Positions 8,933 through 18,601 of a DNA stretch of 64,000 nucleotides are shown here, piece after piece (position 1 is the first letter of the stretch; every line of letters begins with the position of its first letter). Below the pieces are notes generated by a model. It had not been told where the DNA came from, ran no database searches, and was given only the letters and a program-made list of their open reading frames with translations. Position numbers and translations under genes: made by a program. The stretch is from a bacterium. Lineage in GTDB: Bacteria > Spirochaetota > UBA4802 > UBA5550. The stretch is taken from the NCBI GenBank assembly GCA_024224995.1, contig JAAENB010000323.1, positions 12,968 through 76,967 on the forward strand, read 5' to 3'.

Positions 8933-11686
8933 ATGGAGGGAGTAAAATCTATTGAAAATCTACCGGGTGAAAGAACTATTTCCCGAAGGTTTTATCATGA
9001 AGGAAGAGAACCAAAGGTTGTCTTTTTTGTCCGGGATAAAACCTATTCGGGAAAGATCTCAAATTACTGGAGAAACGGCTTTTCCATATCAACAGAGGAA
9101 GATCTTGATCTCCAAAAGGACGACAGTATACCGCTTATTTACCTGGATAAAAAAGACAAAGATTGTTCTGTTCGTAATATGAAAGTGTTGCGATGCAAGT
9201 GCAATGAAACCAGCGGTATGTCACAGGTGGATGTGTATGCCCCGGACCAGGAAACAGAAGAACAGCTTGTTGATACATTCAGGGTCTATATGGAGCAGCC
9301 GCCGCCCGTAATAGTTGAAAATTTCGACGACAGCCGGATTCCAAAATTTTCAGGAAAAGAACATTATTCCGAATGGGCGGTAAATACCCGTCTCATCTGG
9401 GCGCGGGGGGTATCGGGTTCACCGCTTGATAATATAACCCATTCTATTTTTAATCCCGAATCATTAGCCGGGAATATAGAAAATTATGTAGGAACCGCGC
9501 AAATCCCAATTGGCCTGGCCGGCCCGGTTATGATTAATGGAATATACACAAATTCCTATATTCCCGTACCCATTGCCACAACAGAAGGAGCCCTGGTAAG
9601 CTCCATATCCAGGGGAGCTATTGTCTGTAATAAATCAGGCGGTATAGAAACCCAGGTAACGGGGCAGCAAATGGTGCGGGCTCCTGTTTTCTTTTGTAGT
9701 GAAATGCTTGGAGCTATTAACCTGGAGAAATGGTTCCTGGAAAATGAAGAAAGAATTAGAATTAAAGCTGAGAGTGTTTCGTCCGTAGCAAAAGTAAAAA
9801 GGATCATTCCTTTTGTTTTTGGAGATATTGTTCATCTCAGGTTTTTTTATCATACCGGGGATGCCGCGGGGCAGAATATGACAACAGCCTGTACCTGGGT
9901 GGCCTGTGAGTGGATAGCGAAAGAAATCAAGGATGACCCTTTAATAAAGTTCGCGTATTATAATATCGAAGGGAATATGTCGGGAGACAAGAAAGTCAAT
10001 TATCAGAATTTTCTTCTGGGAAGAGGGGTCAGTGTTATGGCCACCTGCCATGTGCCGGGTACAATCCTGGAAAAAGTACTTCGTATTACGGTTAAAGATT
10101 TTATTCGGGGCTGGAACGCTGCTGAAGTGGGCGCTCTTTCCGTTGGAATGGTTGGGCTTAATATTAACTTTGCCAATGTCATCGCGGGAATTTTTACCGC
10201 TACCGGGCAGGATATAGCAAGTGTCCATGAGTCGAGCACGGGAATTTTTAAAGCCAGGGAAGAAGGGGACGGAATTCTTTTTACCGCTCATCTTCCCTCA
10301 CTTGTTATTGGCACTGTCGGCGGCGGGACCAAGCTCCCAACCCAGAAGGACTGTCTGGAAATAATGGGCTGCTATGGTACGGGGAAATTATTCCGCCTGG
10401 CTGAGATTATCGCGGCCACCTGCCTGGCTCTTGATATTTCTACGGGCTCGGCTATCGCGGCAAATGAATTTGTCAATGCTCATGAAAAACTGGGAAGGAA
10501 CAGACCAACAAAGAAATTATCAAAATCGGAGATTACCAGCCATTTTTTTAATTCACTGCTGCTTAATAAAGAAAAACGGGTTGTCTCTTTTGAGAGCGCG
10601 TCTCTTGAGAATAATTCGGGAATTATCTCTAACCTGGTAAAAGAAGATTCCAATAAACTGCAGGGATTGTTTAAATACAATCTTACGGTTAAAACAACGG
10701 AAGAAACAAAAACAGTTCCTGCCGTATTAAAACTTAAAACCAATGATTCCGAAATAATCGATGTTGGTACGGGACTTGCCCGGCTTTCCGGTGACGACAG
10801 GCTTCCCGGTCTTTTTGAGAGTCAAAACCACATATTTGGTTTTGAGAACAGCCACATCCGGGAAATTGAGTTTTACCGGAACGTGAAACCGGAGATACTT
10901 GCGTTTTGTCCTGAAATTTATGGGGTTCGGTCTGAGCCCGGCAGAGAGTTGTTTGCCATTCTAATGGAAGACCTTTCGGAGTGCTCGCATCTTGATACGG
11001 TCAATAATCCTTCTCTCTGGGATGAAAGATCAATCACAACAGTATTGGAAGACCTGGCATCAATGCATTCTGTTTACCTGGACCGTTTCGAGGATATTCC
11101 CTCAATTATGAATGTGAACACTCTTAATACTGATGAATTCTGGGGAGCAGTTAATTTTTTAAGAGAGTTAACCGGTTTTAACGCATCCCGGTTTGATCAT
11201 CTTCTGCCGGAGCATTGTGTCTCTTTATTCCGGGACTTTTTAAATAACAGTATTGAAAACCTGGAAAAAATGCACGATTTTCCAATGACCCTTACGCATA
11301 ATGATTTTAACCCCAGGAATATTTGCCTGCGCCATACTACGGAAAAACCCCGCCTGGTAATATATGACTGGGAGCTGCCCTGTTTTCAGAATCCACAGCA
11401 TGATCTAATTGAGTTTCTCATTTACTCTCTTGAAGAAAATGCCGAAATGGATGAATTCGAAAAATATATCTTTTTCTACATGGAAAAACTTGAGGAGTTT
11501 TCAGGAAGAAAATTTTCACCGGAAGAATTTATGAAAGTGCTTTATTTAAATGCTCTTGAAATCGGGGTTACCAGGTTTAACCTCTATCTTCTTGCTCATA
11601 ATATTGTCAAATTTTCTTTTTTGGAAAGAGTGTACGGCAACCTGGTTAATTTTATTATAAACACCAGTGCCGCTTTGAGTCGGTGA
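8933..11686 (+). CDS. PilZ-like / HMG-CoA reductase / APH-type kinase triple fusion, copy 1
   Basis: This is a 917-residue protein. Residues 15-120 look like a PilZ-type barrel, but the c-di-GMP motif is degenerate (SNYWRNG where DxSxxG is expected). Residues of about 170-530 form a complete class I HMG-CoA reductase with all four catalytic residues in context: E218 (ATTEGAL), K353 (GDKKVN), D427 (TGQDIAS) and H517 (NAHEKLGRNR), plus the signature IGTVGGGT. This enzyme reduces HMG-CoA to mevalonate with NAD(P)H. Residues of about 560-910 form an aminoglycoside/choline-kinase-like domain with the HNDFNPRN catalytic loop (789-796) and the metal-binding DWE (from D812). The kinase substrate is unknown; mevalonate is an attractive guess. 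The start is supported by GGAG upstream of ATG 8933. A paralogue faces it tail to tail. Confidence 0.92.
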   Translation: MEGVKSIENLPGERTISRRFYHEGREPKVVFFVRDKTYSGKISNYWRNGFSISTEEDLDLQKDDSIPLIYLDKKDKDCSVRNMKVLRCKCNETSGMSQVDVYAPDQETEEQLVDTFRVYMEQPPPVIVENFDDSRIPKFSGKEHYSEWAVNTRLIWARGVSGSPLDNITHSIFNPESLAGNIENYVGTAQIPIGLAGPVMINGIYTNSYIPVPIATTEGALVSSISRGAIVCNKSGGIETQVTGQQMVRAPVFFCSEMLGAINLEKWFLENEERIRIKAESVSSVAKVKRIIPFVFGDIVHLRFFYHTGDAAGQNMTTACTWVACEWIAKEIKDDPLIKFAYYNIEGNMSGDKKVNYQNFLLGRGVSVMATCHVPGTILEKVLRITVKDFIRGWNAAEVGALSVGMVGLNINFANVIAGIFTATGQDIASVHESSTGIFKAREEGDGILFTAHLPSLVIGTVGGGTKLPTQKDCLEIMGCYGTGKLFRLAEIIAATCLALDISTGSAIAANEFVNAHEKLGRNRPTKKLSKSEITSHFFNSLLLNKEKRVVSFESASLENNSGIISNLVKEDSNKLQGLFKYNLTVKTTEETKTVPAVLKLKTNDSEIIDVGTGLARLSGDDRLPGLFESQNHIFGFENSHIREIEFYRNVKPEILAFCPEIYGVRSEPGRELFAILMEDLSECSHLDTVNNPSLWDERSITTVLEDLASMHSVYLDRFEDIPSIMNVNTLNTDEFWGAVNFLRELTGFNASRFDHLLPEHCVSLFRDFLNNSIENLEKMHDFPMTLTHNDFNPRNICLRHTTEKPRLVIYDWELPCFQNPQHDLIEFLIYSLEENAEMDEFEKYIFFYMEKLEEFSGRKFSPEEFMKVLYLNALEIGVTRFNLYLLAHNIVKFSFLERVYGNLVNFIINTSAALSR

Positions 11687-11701
11687 ATATCAACAAATAA
11701 A

Positions 11702-11738
11702 AAATTCCCCGGTACAAACCAGTTCCGGGGAATTTTTT
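11702..11738. terminator. Bidirectional intrinsic terminator between the two HMG-CoA reductase fusions
   Basis: AAATTCCCCGG (11702-11712) and CCGGGGAATTT (11725-11735) form an 11-bp stem with a 12-nt loop. T residues follow on the plus strand and A residues precede it. It sits between convergent stop codons and serves both genes. Confidence 0.85.
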
Positions 11739-11745
11739 AGTATTT

Positions 11746-14526
11746 CTAATTATCTCTTGCGATGGCTAACATGGTCCGGAGAGTTTTATGAATCCGTTCC
11801 ATAAAAGCATAGTCTCGAACCGTATGAGCCATAGCGTACATTGGTATCCGGTTAACCAATAAATCCCACATACAGCAGCGGAATCCTTCCCACCATTCAG
11901 CAGCATCAATTGTATCTCCTGTGGCTTTTTCCAGGGCTTTCCGGTGATATTCAACATATCCCTCTACTTCCTCACGAGTTGTATCTTCACTAAGAACAAA
12001 AATAAGATACTCAGCAATATCGTGCTGGGGTAAATGAATGGTCGCGAGTTCCCAGTCGTAAATACAGACCCGTAATCCCTCATCAGTTTGCCGGTAACCA
12101 AGATTTCTTGGATTAAAGTCATTGTGGATCAATGTTTTTGGCAGACTTTCAATTTTTGACCACCACCATTCCATTGTATCAATACGGGCTATTACCATTT
12201 CAAATTCCATTTCAGAGAACCATTCAGGAAATTCATTTCGTCCATGGCTGACCAATAATTTCCAGAGAGGAGTAAGCTCCATCATTAATTCTTTTGTCGG
12301 ATAATCACCAATCCAGTCCATTTCTTTTAATTCATCTTCCCGTTTGTACCAGATGCTGTGAATTTCCGCAATTCCATCAATTGCGAGCCTGATGTGTTCA
12401 GGAGTAAATCCGGAGACATCATCAGCCGAATCAAAAAGGACCATATTTTTAAGGTGTTCCTGGGCAATAACATAGGCTTCCTTTTCGTCATTTCGATAGA
12501 TGCCATAGACTTCCGGAACATAGCGCGTAAAACGAGGATCTTTTTGCTTAAAGATCTCAAGTTCCCTGGTATGGCATTTCGTAACACCGGTTCTGCCTTT
12601 GGATTTTTTTATTTCCGCAGCAAGACGGGCATCGCATACCAGGGACAGGGTATGCTGCATGTGGTTAACTTCAACATCCATAGGCTTTACTTTAATCATT
12701 GCTTCAATTTTTTTCTTTCCACCGGAAGAATCATAATCTATAACATAAGGAAAGAGCCCCAGAAGTTTGTTTACCTGGTTTGAGGTCAGCTTGGTGATGA
12801 TACTGCTGCCCAGATCATCTCCTTTCACTGCTTCAACCCCGGTAACATAAAGTGTCTGGTCGTCCATAGTCTTACGCATAATCTCAGTAAGGAATTGTTC
12901 ATTAATGTCAGTAACTTTTAAGGTATTGACCAAACGATTCCTGCCCAGCCTCTCGTGAGCACTGGCAAATTGTCCGCTTGCTATTGCTGCGGCTGTTGAC
13001 AGGTCGAGCGCCAGGCAATAAGAAGCAATGATTTCCGCCAGTTTGTGGGAATTCCCCGCCCCGGCACAGCCGATTATTTCCAGGCATTCTTTTTGATGAC
13101 CAAGGTTGGTACCGCCGCCAACAGTTCCAATAACCAGGCTTGGCAGCATCATGGTAGCGTATACACCATCATTTCCTTTTTCCAGGTGGAAGTGCGCCAG
13201 GGAAGATTCATGAACACTGGCTATATCCTGTCCCGTAGAAGCAAACATCGCTGCAATAACGTTAGCAACGTTGACGTTGATACCGACCATGCTTGCCTGG
13301 ATGCATCCTGCCACCCCTGCATGATAGGTGTCGACCAATTGGTCAGGGGTTACTTTAAGGACCGATTGAAGAATGTCCTCAGGGATAAATACTTCTGATA
13401 TTACCCTGATACCCCGGCCCCTGATAAATGACTGGTGGGTTACCCGTTTGTCATTTGAGAGACTGCCGTCGATTAAAAATCGCTGGATCTCTACATTCTT
13501 AAAATGCTGCATTTGTTTTAATATCCACTTACAGGTGTTCCAGGTACAGGTTGTGGTCATGTTCTGCCCGGCAGCATCCCCTGTTTCATACATAAAATAG
13601 ACATGGACATCTCTTCCTACGACAAAGGGTCTTAATTCTATCAGGTTTGCGAAATTGGAATACTTCTGTACTTCAGCCTTTGCCTCTTCAAAGTGGCCTC
13701 GTATCCATTCAGCGAAAAAAAGAGCTGCTTCCATATCATAAAAAGAAAAAAGCGGAACACGCATCATTCTTTGCTGAATAACATGCGCTGTCGCACCACC
13801 GCTTTTTGATATGGCAATTGCTCCTCTTCCGACCGAAGCGACTAATGCGCCTTCCGAAGTCGCCAGGGGAGCGTAAAATACCCCGTTTGCGTTTTTACCA
13901 TGAATGATCATGGGACCGGCAATTCCTACCGGTATTTCAATAGACCCGATGAATGACTCAATATTCCCGGTCAGTTTTTGAGGATCAAAAGATGTAACCT
14001 CTACTTTTTCCAGTTTAGCTGATGTTTTTTCGCGTATAAACTGCAGCCGGTCCTGGCGGGCTTCTTCCGTATATAATCCTCTTCCCGGAATTCGGGGCAG
14101 GTTATTGGGATCTATTTCAGGTTCATCGGTTTTTTGAGTTTTGGCAAAATGATAATAATATACCGTTTCCCATAATACCGCTGCTGTAGCCTCATCGCCA
14201 CTATGCGTGAAACCAATACGGTATTCTTTTCCTTCCGCGTTTTCTTCCGTATCTCCGGAATGTTTTTCTATCCAGACAATTTTCAGGTTAAGGCTATTTT
14301 GCAAAGAATCATTCAGGTAAAAAGCAGCATTTTCCAGGTCCATCCCTATTTGAAAATCTTCAACCAGGCTTTTTCCCAGGAGAATACTCAAGCCCCCTTC
14401 GCATATATCAAATATATCAAACAGAAGATGCTTGTCTTTAGTTCGATATCCCAGTTTAAAAGAATATCCTTCTCTACTCAGGCGTCGTTTATATTCCCGG
14501 CGGTCATTTTTTATTTTTGTGCTCAT
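11746..14526 (-). CDS. PilZ-like / HMG-CoA reductase / APH-type kinase triple fusion, copy 2
   Basis: This 926-residue paralogue of the gene at 8933 has the same three-part layout. The PilZ-like segment (residues 8-125) keeps more of the motif: an arginine-rich RREYKRR and DICEGGL near 40-46, with C in place of the usual S. The class I HMG-CoA reductase catalytic set is complete: E225 (ATSEGAL), K360 (SNDKRV), D434 (TGQDIAS) and H524 (SAHERLGRNR). The kinase domain carries HNDFNPRN (801-808) and DWE (824-826). It is the last gene of the minus-strand lipid-type series, 31 bp after the CDP-alcohol transferase fusion, with AGGGGG as Shine-Dalgarno. Intact catalytic sites in both copies argue against a pseudogene pair; different substrates, regulation or a heteromer are possible. 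Confidence 0.92.
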   Translation of the reverse strand: MSTKIKNDRREYKRRLSREGYSFKLGYRTKDKHLLFDIFDICEGGLSILLGKSLVEDFQIGMDLENAAFYLNDSLQNSLNLKIVWIEKHSGDTEENAEGKEYRIGFTHSGDEATAAVLWETVYYYHFAKTQKTDEPEIDPNNLPRIPGRGLYTEEARQDRLQFIREKTSAKLEKVEVTSFDPQKLTGNIESFIGSIEIPVGIAGPMIIHGKNANGVFYAPLATSEGALVASVGRGAIAISKSGGATAHVIQQRMMRVPLFSFYDMEAALFFAEWIRGHFEEAKAEVQKYSNFANLIELRPFVVGRDVHVYFMYETGDAAGQNMTTTCTWNTCKWILKQMQHFKNVEIQRFLIDGSLSNDKRVTHQSFIRGRGIRVISEVFIPEDILQSVLKVTPDQLVDTYHAGVAGCIQASMVGINVNVANVIAAMFASTGQDIASVHESSLAHFHLEKGNDGVYATMMLPSLVIGTVGGGTNLGHQKECLEIIGCAGAGNSHKLAEIIASYCLALDLSTAAAIASGQFASAHERLGRNRLVNTLKVTDINEQFLTEIMRKTMDDQTLYVTGVEAVKGDDLGSSIITKLTSNQVNKLLGLFPYVIDYDSSGGKKKIEAMIKVKPMDVEVNHMQHTLSLVCDARLAAEIKKSKGRTGVTKCHTRELEIFKQKDPRFTRYVPEVYGIYRNDEKEAYVIAQEHLKNMVLFDSADDVSGFTPEHIRLAIDGIAEIHSIWYKREDELKEMDWIGDYPTKELMMELTPLWKLLVSHGRNEFPEWFSEMEFEMVIARIDTMEWWWSKIESLPKTLIHNDFNPRNLGYRQTDEGLRVCIYDWELATIHLPQHDIAEYLIFVLSEDTTREEVEGYVEYHRKALEKATGDTIDAAEWWEGFRCCMWDLLVNRIPMYAMAHTVRDYAFMERIHKTLRTMLAIARDN

Positions 14527-14557
14527 TCTCAGCCCCCTTATTTTCGTATTTTGGTTG

Positions 14558-15769
14558 TTATCGTGAACTCTTTTTTAATCGCAGCATGTATAATAGTTTT
14601 TTTATGCATAGGGCCAAAACCGGTCCCACTATTAAAATGCTGATACCGGTCAGAACCGGAGCCTGGAATACAGCTATTGCCACAACTGCTCCTCCAATAG
14701 TTGAATCCATCTGGTCGAGAAAAACGAAAAAAGCTCTAAATTTATTCGATTCTTCTCCGGGAGCAATGCCCATTCTTCGTTTTAAAAAGGAATTGGGTAA
14801 CTCAAATATTACATACGTGATTCCAATAATGGCTCCAAAAATCGCAAAATGGATTGTTTCTATTGGAATTGTTAGAATGCTTCCTTCCAGCAGCTTATAT
14901 GTCAGGAACGCTCCCGGTATTGAGAATAGCGGCATAAGGATGAAGCCTCGAATAGTTTTGTTCTCTCCGAATAAAGGTTTGCATACCGGTATTTTCAGGA
15001 ATTGAAACCAGTCCTTTGTTACAACTATCATATGCAATATTCCCCCGATTACTCCGGGGATTAGTACCAGTAATGCCGTGGCAGTATGCTCGTTAATAAT
15101 TAAAGAAAAAGCTCTGGCAGCATATTCGGTTTCCAAAAGGCTTTTAATATTGAGCATGCCAAACCCATCAAGGGCAAACAGAATGGAGCCGCCCAGAATA
15201 ACAGAAAGCATAACTTTCCAGCTTTTGAATTTATAAAAACGCCCGTTATAAACCATCAGTACCCCGAATACCGCGAAAAGAGCAGCGATAAAAGGGAACA
15301 GGTATGCTTTTTCAATGGTCCAGCTTAGAATATAAGCCCCCCCAATAAAAAAGGTACTCCAGAAAACAGGCATTCCCCAGTATGACAGGCCATCATCCTC
15401 ATCTTTGATGTTTCCTACATCATTAAAGACCGAGAGTCGAATAACACCGCACATCATAAAAATTACAAGTATGATAGAATAATACCAGGTACTAAATCCC
15501 CAACAATACAGAAAAATTGAAGGGACAACTAGGTAGTCATAGACATCAACAAATCCATCAAGGTAGCGGCCAAAACTTCTTTCAGTTCCGTATTTGCGTG
15601 CCATAAATCCGTCAAAGGCATCAGCCAGCATTGCCACGTACAAAAGGCTTAATGAAAAGGCGAATTTACCCGCAATAGCCAGCACCGCGGCCCATGAGGC
15701 AAAGAAAAGCCCGCTGAGTGTCATGCAATCGACAATATTAGGGCGTATAATAAATATATTTTTTTTCAT
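14558..15769 (-). CDS. CDP-alcohol phosphatidyltransferase fused to a CarS-like (CDP-archaeol synthase-type) cytidylyltransferase
   Basis: This is a 403-residue membrane protein. Residues 1 to about 210 contain the full CDP-alcohol phosphotransferase signature D-x2-DG-x2-AR-x8-G-x3-D-x3-D: D50, D53, G54, A57, R58, G67, D71 and D75. That family joins a CDP-activated lipid to an alcohol such as serine, glycerol-P or inositol-P. The C-terminal half (about 225-400) resembles the CarS/DUF46 family: GENKTIRG (268-275), NSFLKRRMGIAPGE (326-339) and FLDQMDSTIGG (350-360). CarS activates unsaturated archaetidic acid with CTP. The protein may therefore both activate a lipid phosphate and attach its head group. 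The CarS assignment is from memory of motifs and less certain than the first domain. Neighbours include HMG-CoA reductase and UbiA-type genes. Confidence 0.82.
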   Translation of the reverse strand: MKKNIFIIRPNIVDCMTLSGLFFASWAAVLAIAGKFAFSLSLLYVAMLADAFDGFMARKYGTERSFGRYLDGFVDVYDYLVVPSIFLYCWGFSTWYYSIILVIFMMCGVIRLSVFNDVGNIKDEDDGLSYWGMPVFWSTFFIGGAYILSWTIEKAYLFPFIAALFAVFGVLMVYNGRFYKFKSWKVMLSVILGGSILFALDGFGMLNIKSLLETEYAARAFSLIINEHTATALLVLIPGVIGGILHMIVVTKDWFQFLKIPVCKPLFGENKTIRGFILMPLFSIPGAFLTYKLLEGSILTIPIETIHFAIFGAIIGITYVIFELPNSFLKRRMGIAPGEESNKFRAFFVFLDQMDSTIGGAVVAIAVFQAPVLTGISILIVGPVLALCIKKLLYMLRLKKSSR

Positions 15770-15831
15770 ATTTTGATACTTCTCTTTTTAAAATTACCGG
15801 CGAACAAGTGTTTGTCCGCCTGTTGAACATA

Positions 15832-18558
15832 TTATTCAGCTTTTTCTTCTGAATTTTGTATTTCCAGCCGGTTAATTGTACCTTTGGTTCCATCCATACG
15901 TACTTTTTCACCGTTCTTTATTATTTTCGTAAGTCCCGGAACATTGACGATTGCCGGTATTCCCAGTTCACGGGCAACAACAGCGGAGTGAGACAGTGTT
16001 GAGCCCCGTTCAACAATAATACCGCCGGCAGTTGGGAAGAGTGGAGCCCAACCCGGATCTGTTCGAATGGTACACAGGATCTGGCCTTCCATGTTCAGCT
16101 CATCATCGGGGGAGAAAATAAGTTTTACCTTCTCTTCAACAATCCCGGGATAGCAGCCGATTCCTTTTAATACATCATCCGATTCGTTAATTTCAACTTC
16201 ATTGCCATATTCATATTCGTTATGGTGATAAACCGGTCCTACTGTTTCGAAGTGGTGAGGCAGTTCCTCGTCTTCGTATGACGCGTATTCTTTTTTCCGT
16301 GATTCCACAAGAGGCTTATATTGGGATTGAATACTCCGTCCTTCCATATACATATCCAGTTCTTCAATGGTGAGATAGAAAACATCTCTGCCCTCTTCAA
16401 GAAGGCCATGAAAGGCAAGCTGGTTGCCGATTTCAACATAGATGTCTCTGGAAAGACCGAAAGCCCTGGTTCTTGCCAGTCGCATGTTTTCCCGGTTTTT
16501 AACAGACTGCCGAAGCTTTGCGAGATCCTTTTTAAATTTGCGAAGCTTTCCACCGCCCAGTTTTGTTTTAATGGCAGTAAAGGCCTGTTCTTCCGCTTCG
16601 TTCCGGAATTTCATTTCATTCGCGGCAAGGGTTTCAATAGTCAGGTCTTCACGGGTTAAATAGTTCTTGATTACGGCAAACAAGAAAGTCGGATCCTGGC
16701 GCAGGGTAATTGATTCTAACTTTAATTCTCCCATACACCGGTCACCGTATAGTTCAATATACTCAAGACACTGTCTATGAAACTCATCATCAGTAACCTG
16801 TATTACGCCAAGAAGATGTTCGTTTTCGGTTTCTTTGATAGTTTTAAGAAGCTCCGGTTTTGTTCTAACATAGTCGCACATACGGAGAATAAATTTAGTG
16901 GGCTCCGTACTTTCAATCCCTTCTTCACCCGACATCAGGTTGTTTTGTACAATAACAGGATTCTCAACACCTGCTTTTTCGAGCCACCGGTGAACCTTTC
17001 CATTCATCATCATAACATAGAAATCGTTGAAAATGGGGGTCTGCCAGCTGTACATAATTTTGTCGGTTAAATAGTCATGTAATTTCAATAACTCGGCAAT
17101 TTCCAATGTGTGAAGCCTGGAACGGTTCACATAATCATACTCGCGCTGGAACATAGCCTTAAATTCAGCTACCAGGGCATCAATGTTCTTAAAAGCGGAT
17201 TTTAAAGTAAATAATGCCCGCAGCAGCCCTGGGATCTTTTTAGCCTTTTGTGAAAAAGTAAGCTCCTGTTCTTCAACAAGGTCAACAGGATCCTGCAAGC
17301 CCATCATCCGTTCCATGTCTTCTTTATTCGTCTTGAATGACGGAAGGATGAGGAGAGCCCGGTACCAGTTGTTAATATTGTAAAACACCCGTCCTTTTAT
17401 TAAACCAAGCATGTTACGAAAAACAGGCATCAGTTTTTCGAGAGTTTCTTCCGGAACTTTCAAAAGCCGGTAGGTTTGTTCATATACAATGGCGTACCCA
17501 TTACTGGCGTATGAAAAGGTAAGCGGTGTGGTTACTCCGCAGTAACTTTCCTGGATATTTGAATTATCCCACACAAGAATATCACCCTTCGGTTCTTTTG
17601 GCGCCGGTAATGAAGTAACCGGCCGTGTTTGCAATATGTATACCTTGCCTTCGAAAACAGCCCATTCAATATCCTGGGGAAATTGTAGTTTTTCCGATAT
17701 TGTTTTTCCCAGTTTCGTTATCTCTTTAACTTCTTCGTCTTTTAAACAGGAAACGTTTTGAAGATCTTTGGGAATATCAATTTCGATAGTTCCTGATCCC
17801 GATTCTTTATCAAAAACCAGCTGACGGTCTTTTTCATTGATTATGCTTTCAACGCCGTCTCCGTTTATTTCCACTGTATATTCATCGGTATTACAGATAC
17901 CGGAAACGATACCTTCACCGGAGCCGTAGCACGCGGAAATGAGGCCGTGTTGTCGGCTTCCGGTAACGGGGTTTGCCGTAAAAAATACCCCGGCAATTTC
18001 GCTGTCGATCATTTTTTGAACAATAACAGCGGCTTTTATTTCCAGGAGATCCATTCCAAGGTTAAGCCGGTATCGAATAGCTCGATCGGTAAAAGCACTG
18101 GCAAAACAAGCCAGAACCGATTTGCCAATAGTCTCCATTCCTTTTTGAAAGAGAAAAGAATCCATTTGACCGGCAAAGGACGCTTCTGCCGCGTCTTCTC
18201 CAACAGCGGAAGAACGGACTGCGAAAAAGGTATTTTCCCATCCGGGGATTGATTCCAGCTGCTTCGCCAGATCTTTTTTTATTTCAGCATTTAACGGAAG
18301 GCTTTTTATTCGCTCCCGGATCTTTTCCGAAATGGGGCCAATTTCCTGGCTGTCTTTGTTAAAGCTGCCTAATTGATCATAGATCCATTTCGCTTCTTCT
18401 TTTATTTGGACGGCAAAAGCCTCGGTAGTTACAACAAACCATTCCGGGACCGGTAATTCATTCCGGCTAAGCCACGCCATGTTTTTTGCTTTCCCGCCAA
18501 CAGCTTTTTCACCAAAAACAGATGCTTCTGATGATGATAGAATTAGTTTTGTATTCAT
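15832..18558 (-). CDS. PEP-synthase/dikinase-like phosphotransferase with ATP-grasp and C-terminal phospho-histidine domain
   Basis: This is a 908-residue protein. Residues 5 to about 330 form the PPDK-type ATP-binding domain (GGKAKNMAWL, RSSAVGEDAAEASFAGQ, DIEWAVFEGKVYILQTRPV). A long middle region of about 400 residues has no motif I recognise. The swivelling phospho-histidine domain lies at the extreme C-terminus (GSTLSHSAVVAREL, with H857). True PEP synthase has a PEP/pyruvate barrel after the histidine domain; none is present here. The order ATP-grasp, middle, His matches rifampin phosphotransferase-like enzymes, in which the middle domain binds the acceptor. It probably moves a phosphate from ATP to a small molecule or lipid intermediate; annotating it simply as PpsA would mislead. 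It lies in a tight minus-strand series (43 and 62 bp gaps). Confidence 0.85.
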   Translation of the reverse strand: MNTKLILSSSEASVFGEKAVGGKAKNMAWLSRNELPVPEWFVVTTEAFAVQIKEEAKWIYDQLGSFNKDSQEIGPISEKIRERIKSLPLNAEIKKDLAKQLESIPGWENTFFAVRSSAVGEDAAEASFAGQMDSFLFQKGMETIGKSVLACFASAFTDRAIRYRLNLGMDLLEIKAAVIVQKMIDSEIAGVFFTANPVTGSRQHGLISACYGSGEGIVSGICNTDEYTVEINGDGVESIINEKDRQLVFDKESGSGTIEIDIPKDLQNVSCLKDEEVKEITKLGKTISEKLQFPQDIEWAVFEGKVYILQTRPVTSLPAPKEPKGDILVWDNSNIQESYCGVTTPLTFSYASNGYAIVYEQTYRLLKVPEETLEKLMPVFRNMLGLIKGRVFYNINNWYRALLILPSFKTNKEDMERMMGLQDPVDLVEEQELTFSQKAKKIPGLLRALFTLKSAFKNIDALVAEFKAMFQREYDYVNRSRLHTLEIAELLKLHDYLTDKIMYSWQTPIFNDFYVMMMNGKVHRWLEKAGVENPVIVQNNLMSGEEGIESTEPTKFILRMCDYVRTKPELLKTIKETENEHLLGVIQVTDDEFHRQCLEYIELYGDRCMGELKLESITLRQDPTFLFAVIKNYLTREDLTIETLAANEMKFRNEAEEQAFTAIKTKLGGGKLRKFKKDLAKLRQSVKNRENMRLARTRAFGLSRDIYVEIGNQLAFHGLLEEGRDVFYLTIEELDMYMEGRSIQSQYKPLVESRKKEYASYEDEELPHHFETVGPVYHHNEYEYGNEVEINESDDVLKGIGCYPGIVEEKVKLIFSPDDELNMEGQILCTIRTDPGWAPLFPTAGGIIVERGSTLSHSAVVARELGIPAIVNVPGLTKIIKNGEKVRMDGTKGTINRLEIQNSEEKAE

Positions 18559-18601
18559 AATATTTCCCTTTTGTAAATTAATAAAAAATTGAGATAAAGA
18601 C

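Noticed and set aside
12358..12783. Open frame opposite the second HMG-CoA reductase fusion
   Set aside because: It is a shadow of strongly conserved coding sequence on the other strand, with no start signal.
15832..18558. Calling this gene ppsA (phosphoenolpyruvate synthase)
   Set aside because: The phospho-histidine domain is at the C-terminus and the PEP/pyruvate barrel that follows it in PpsA is absent.
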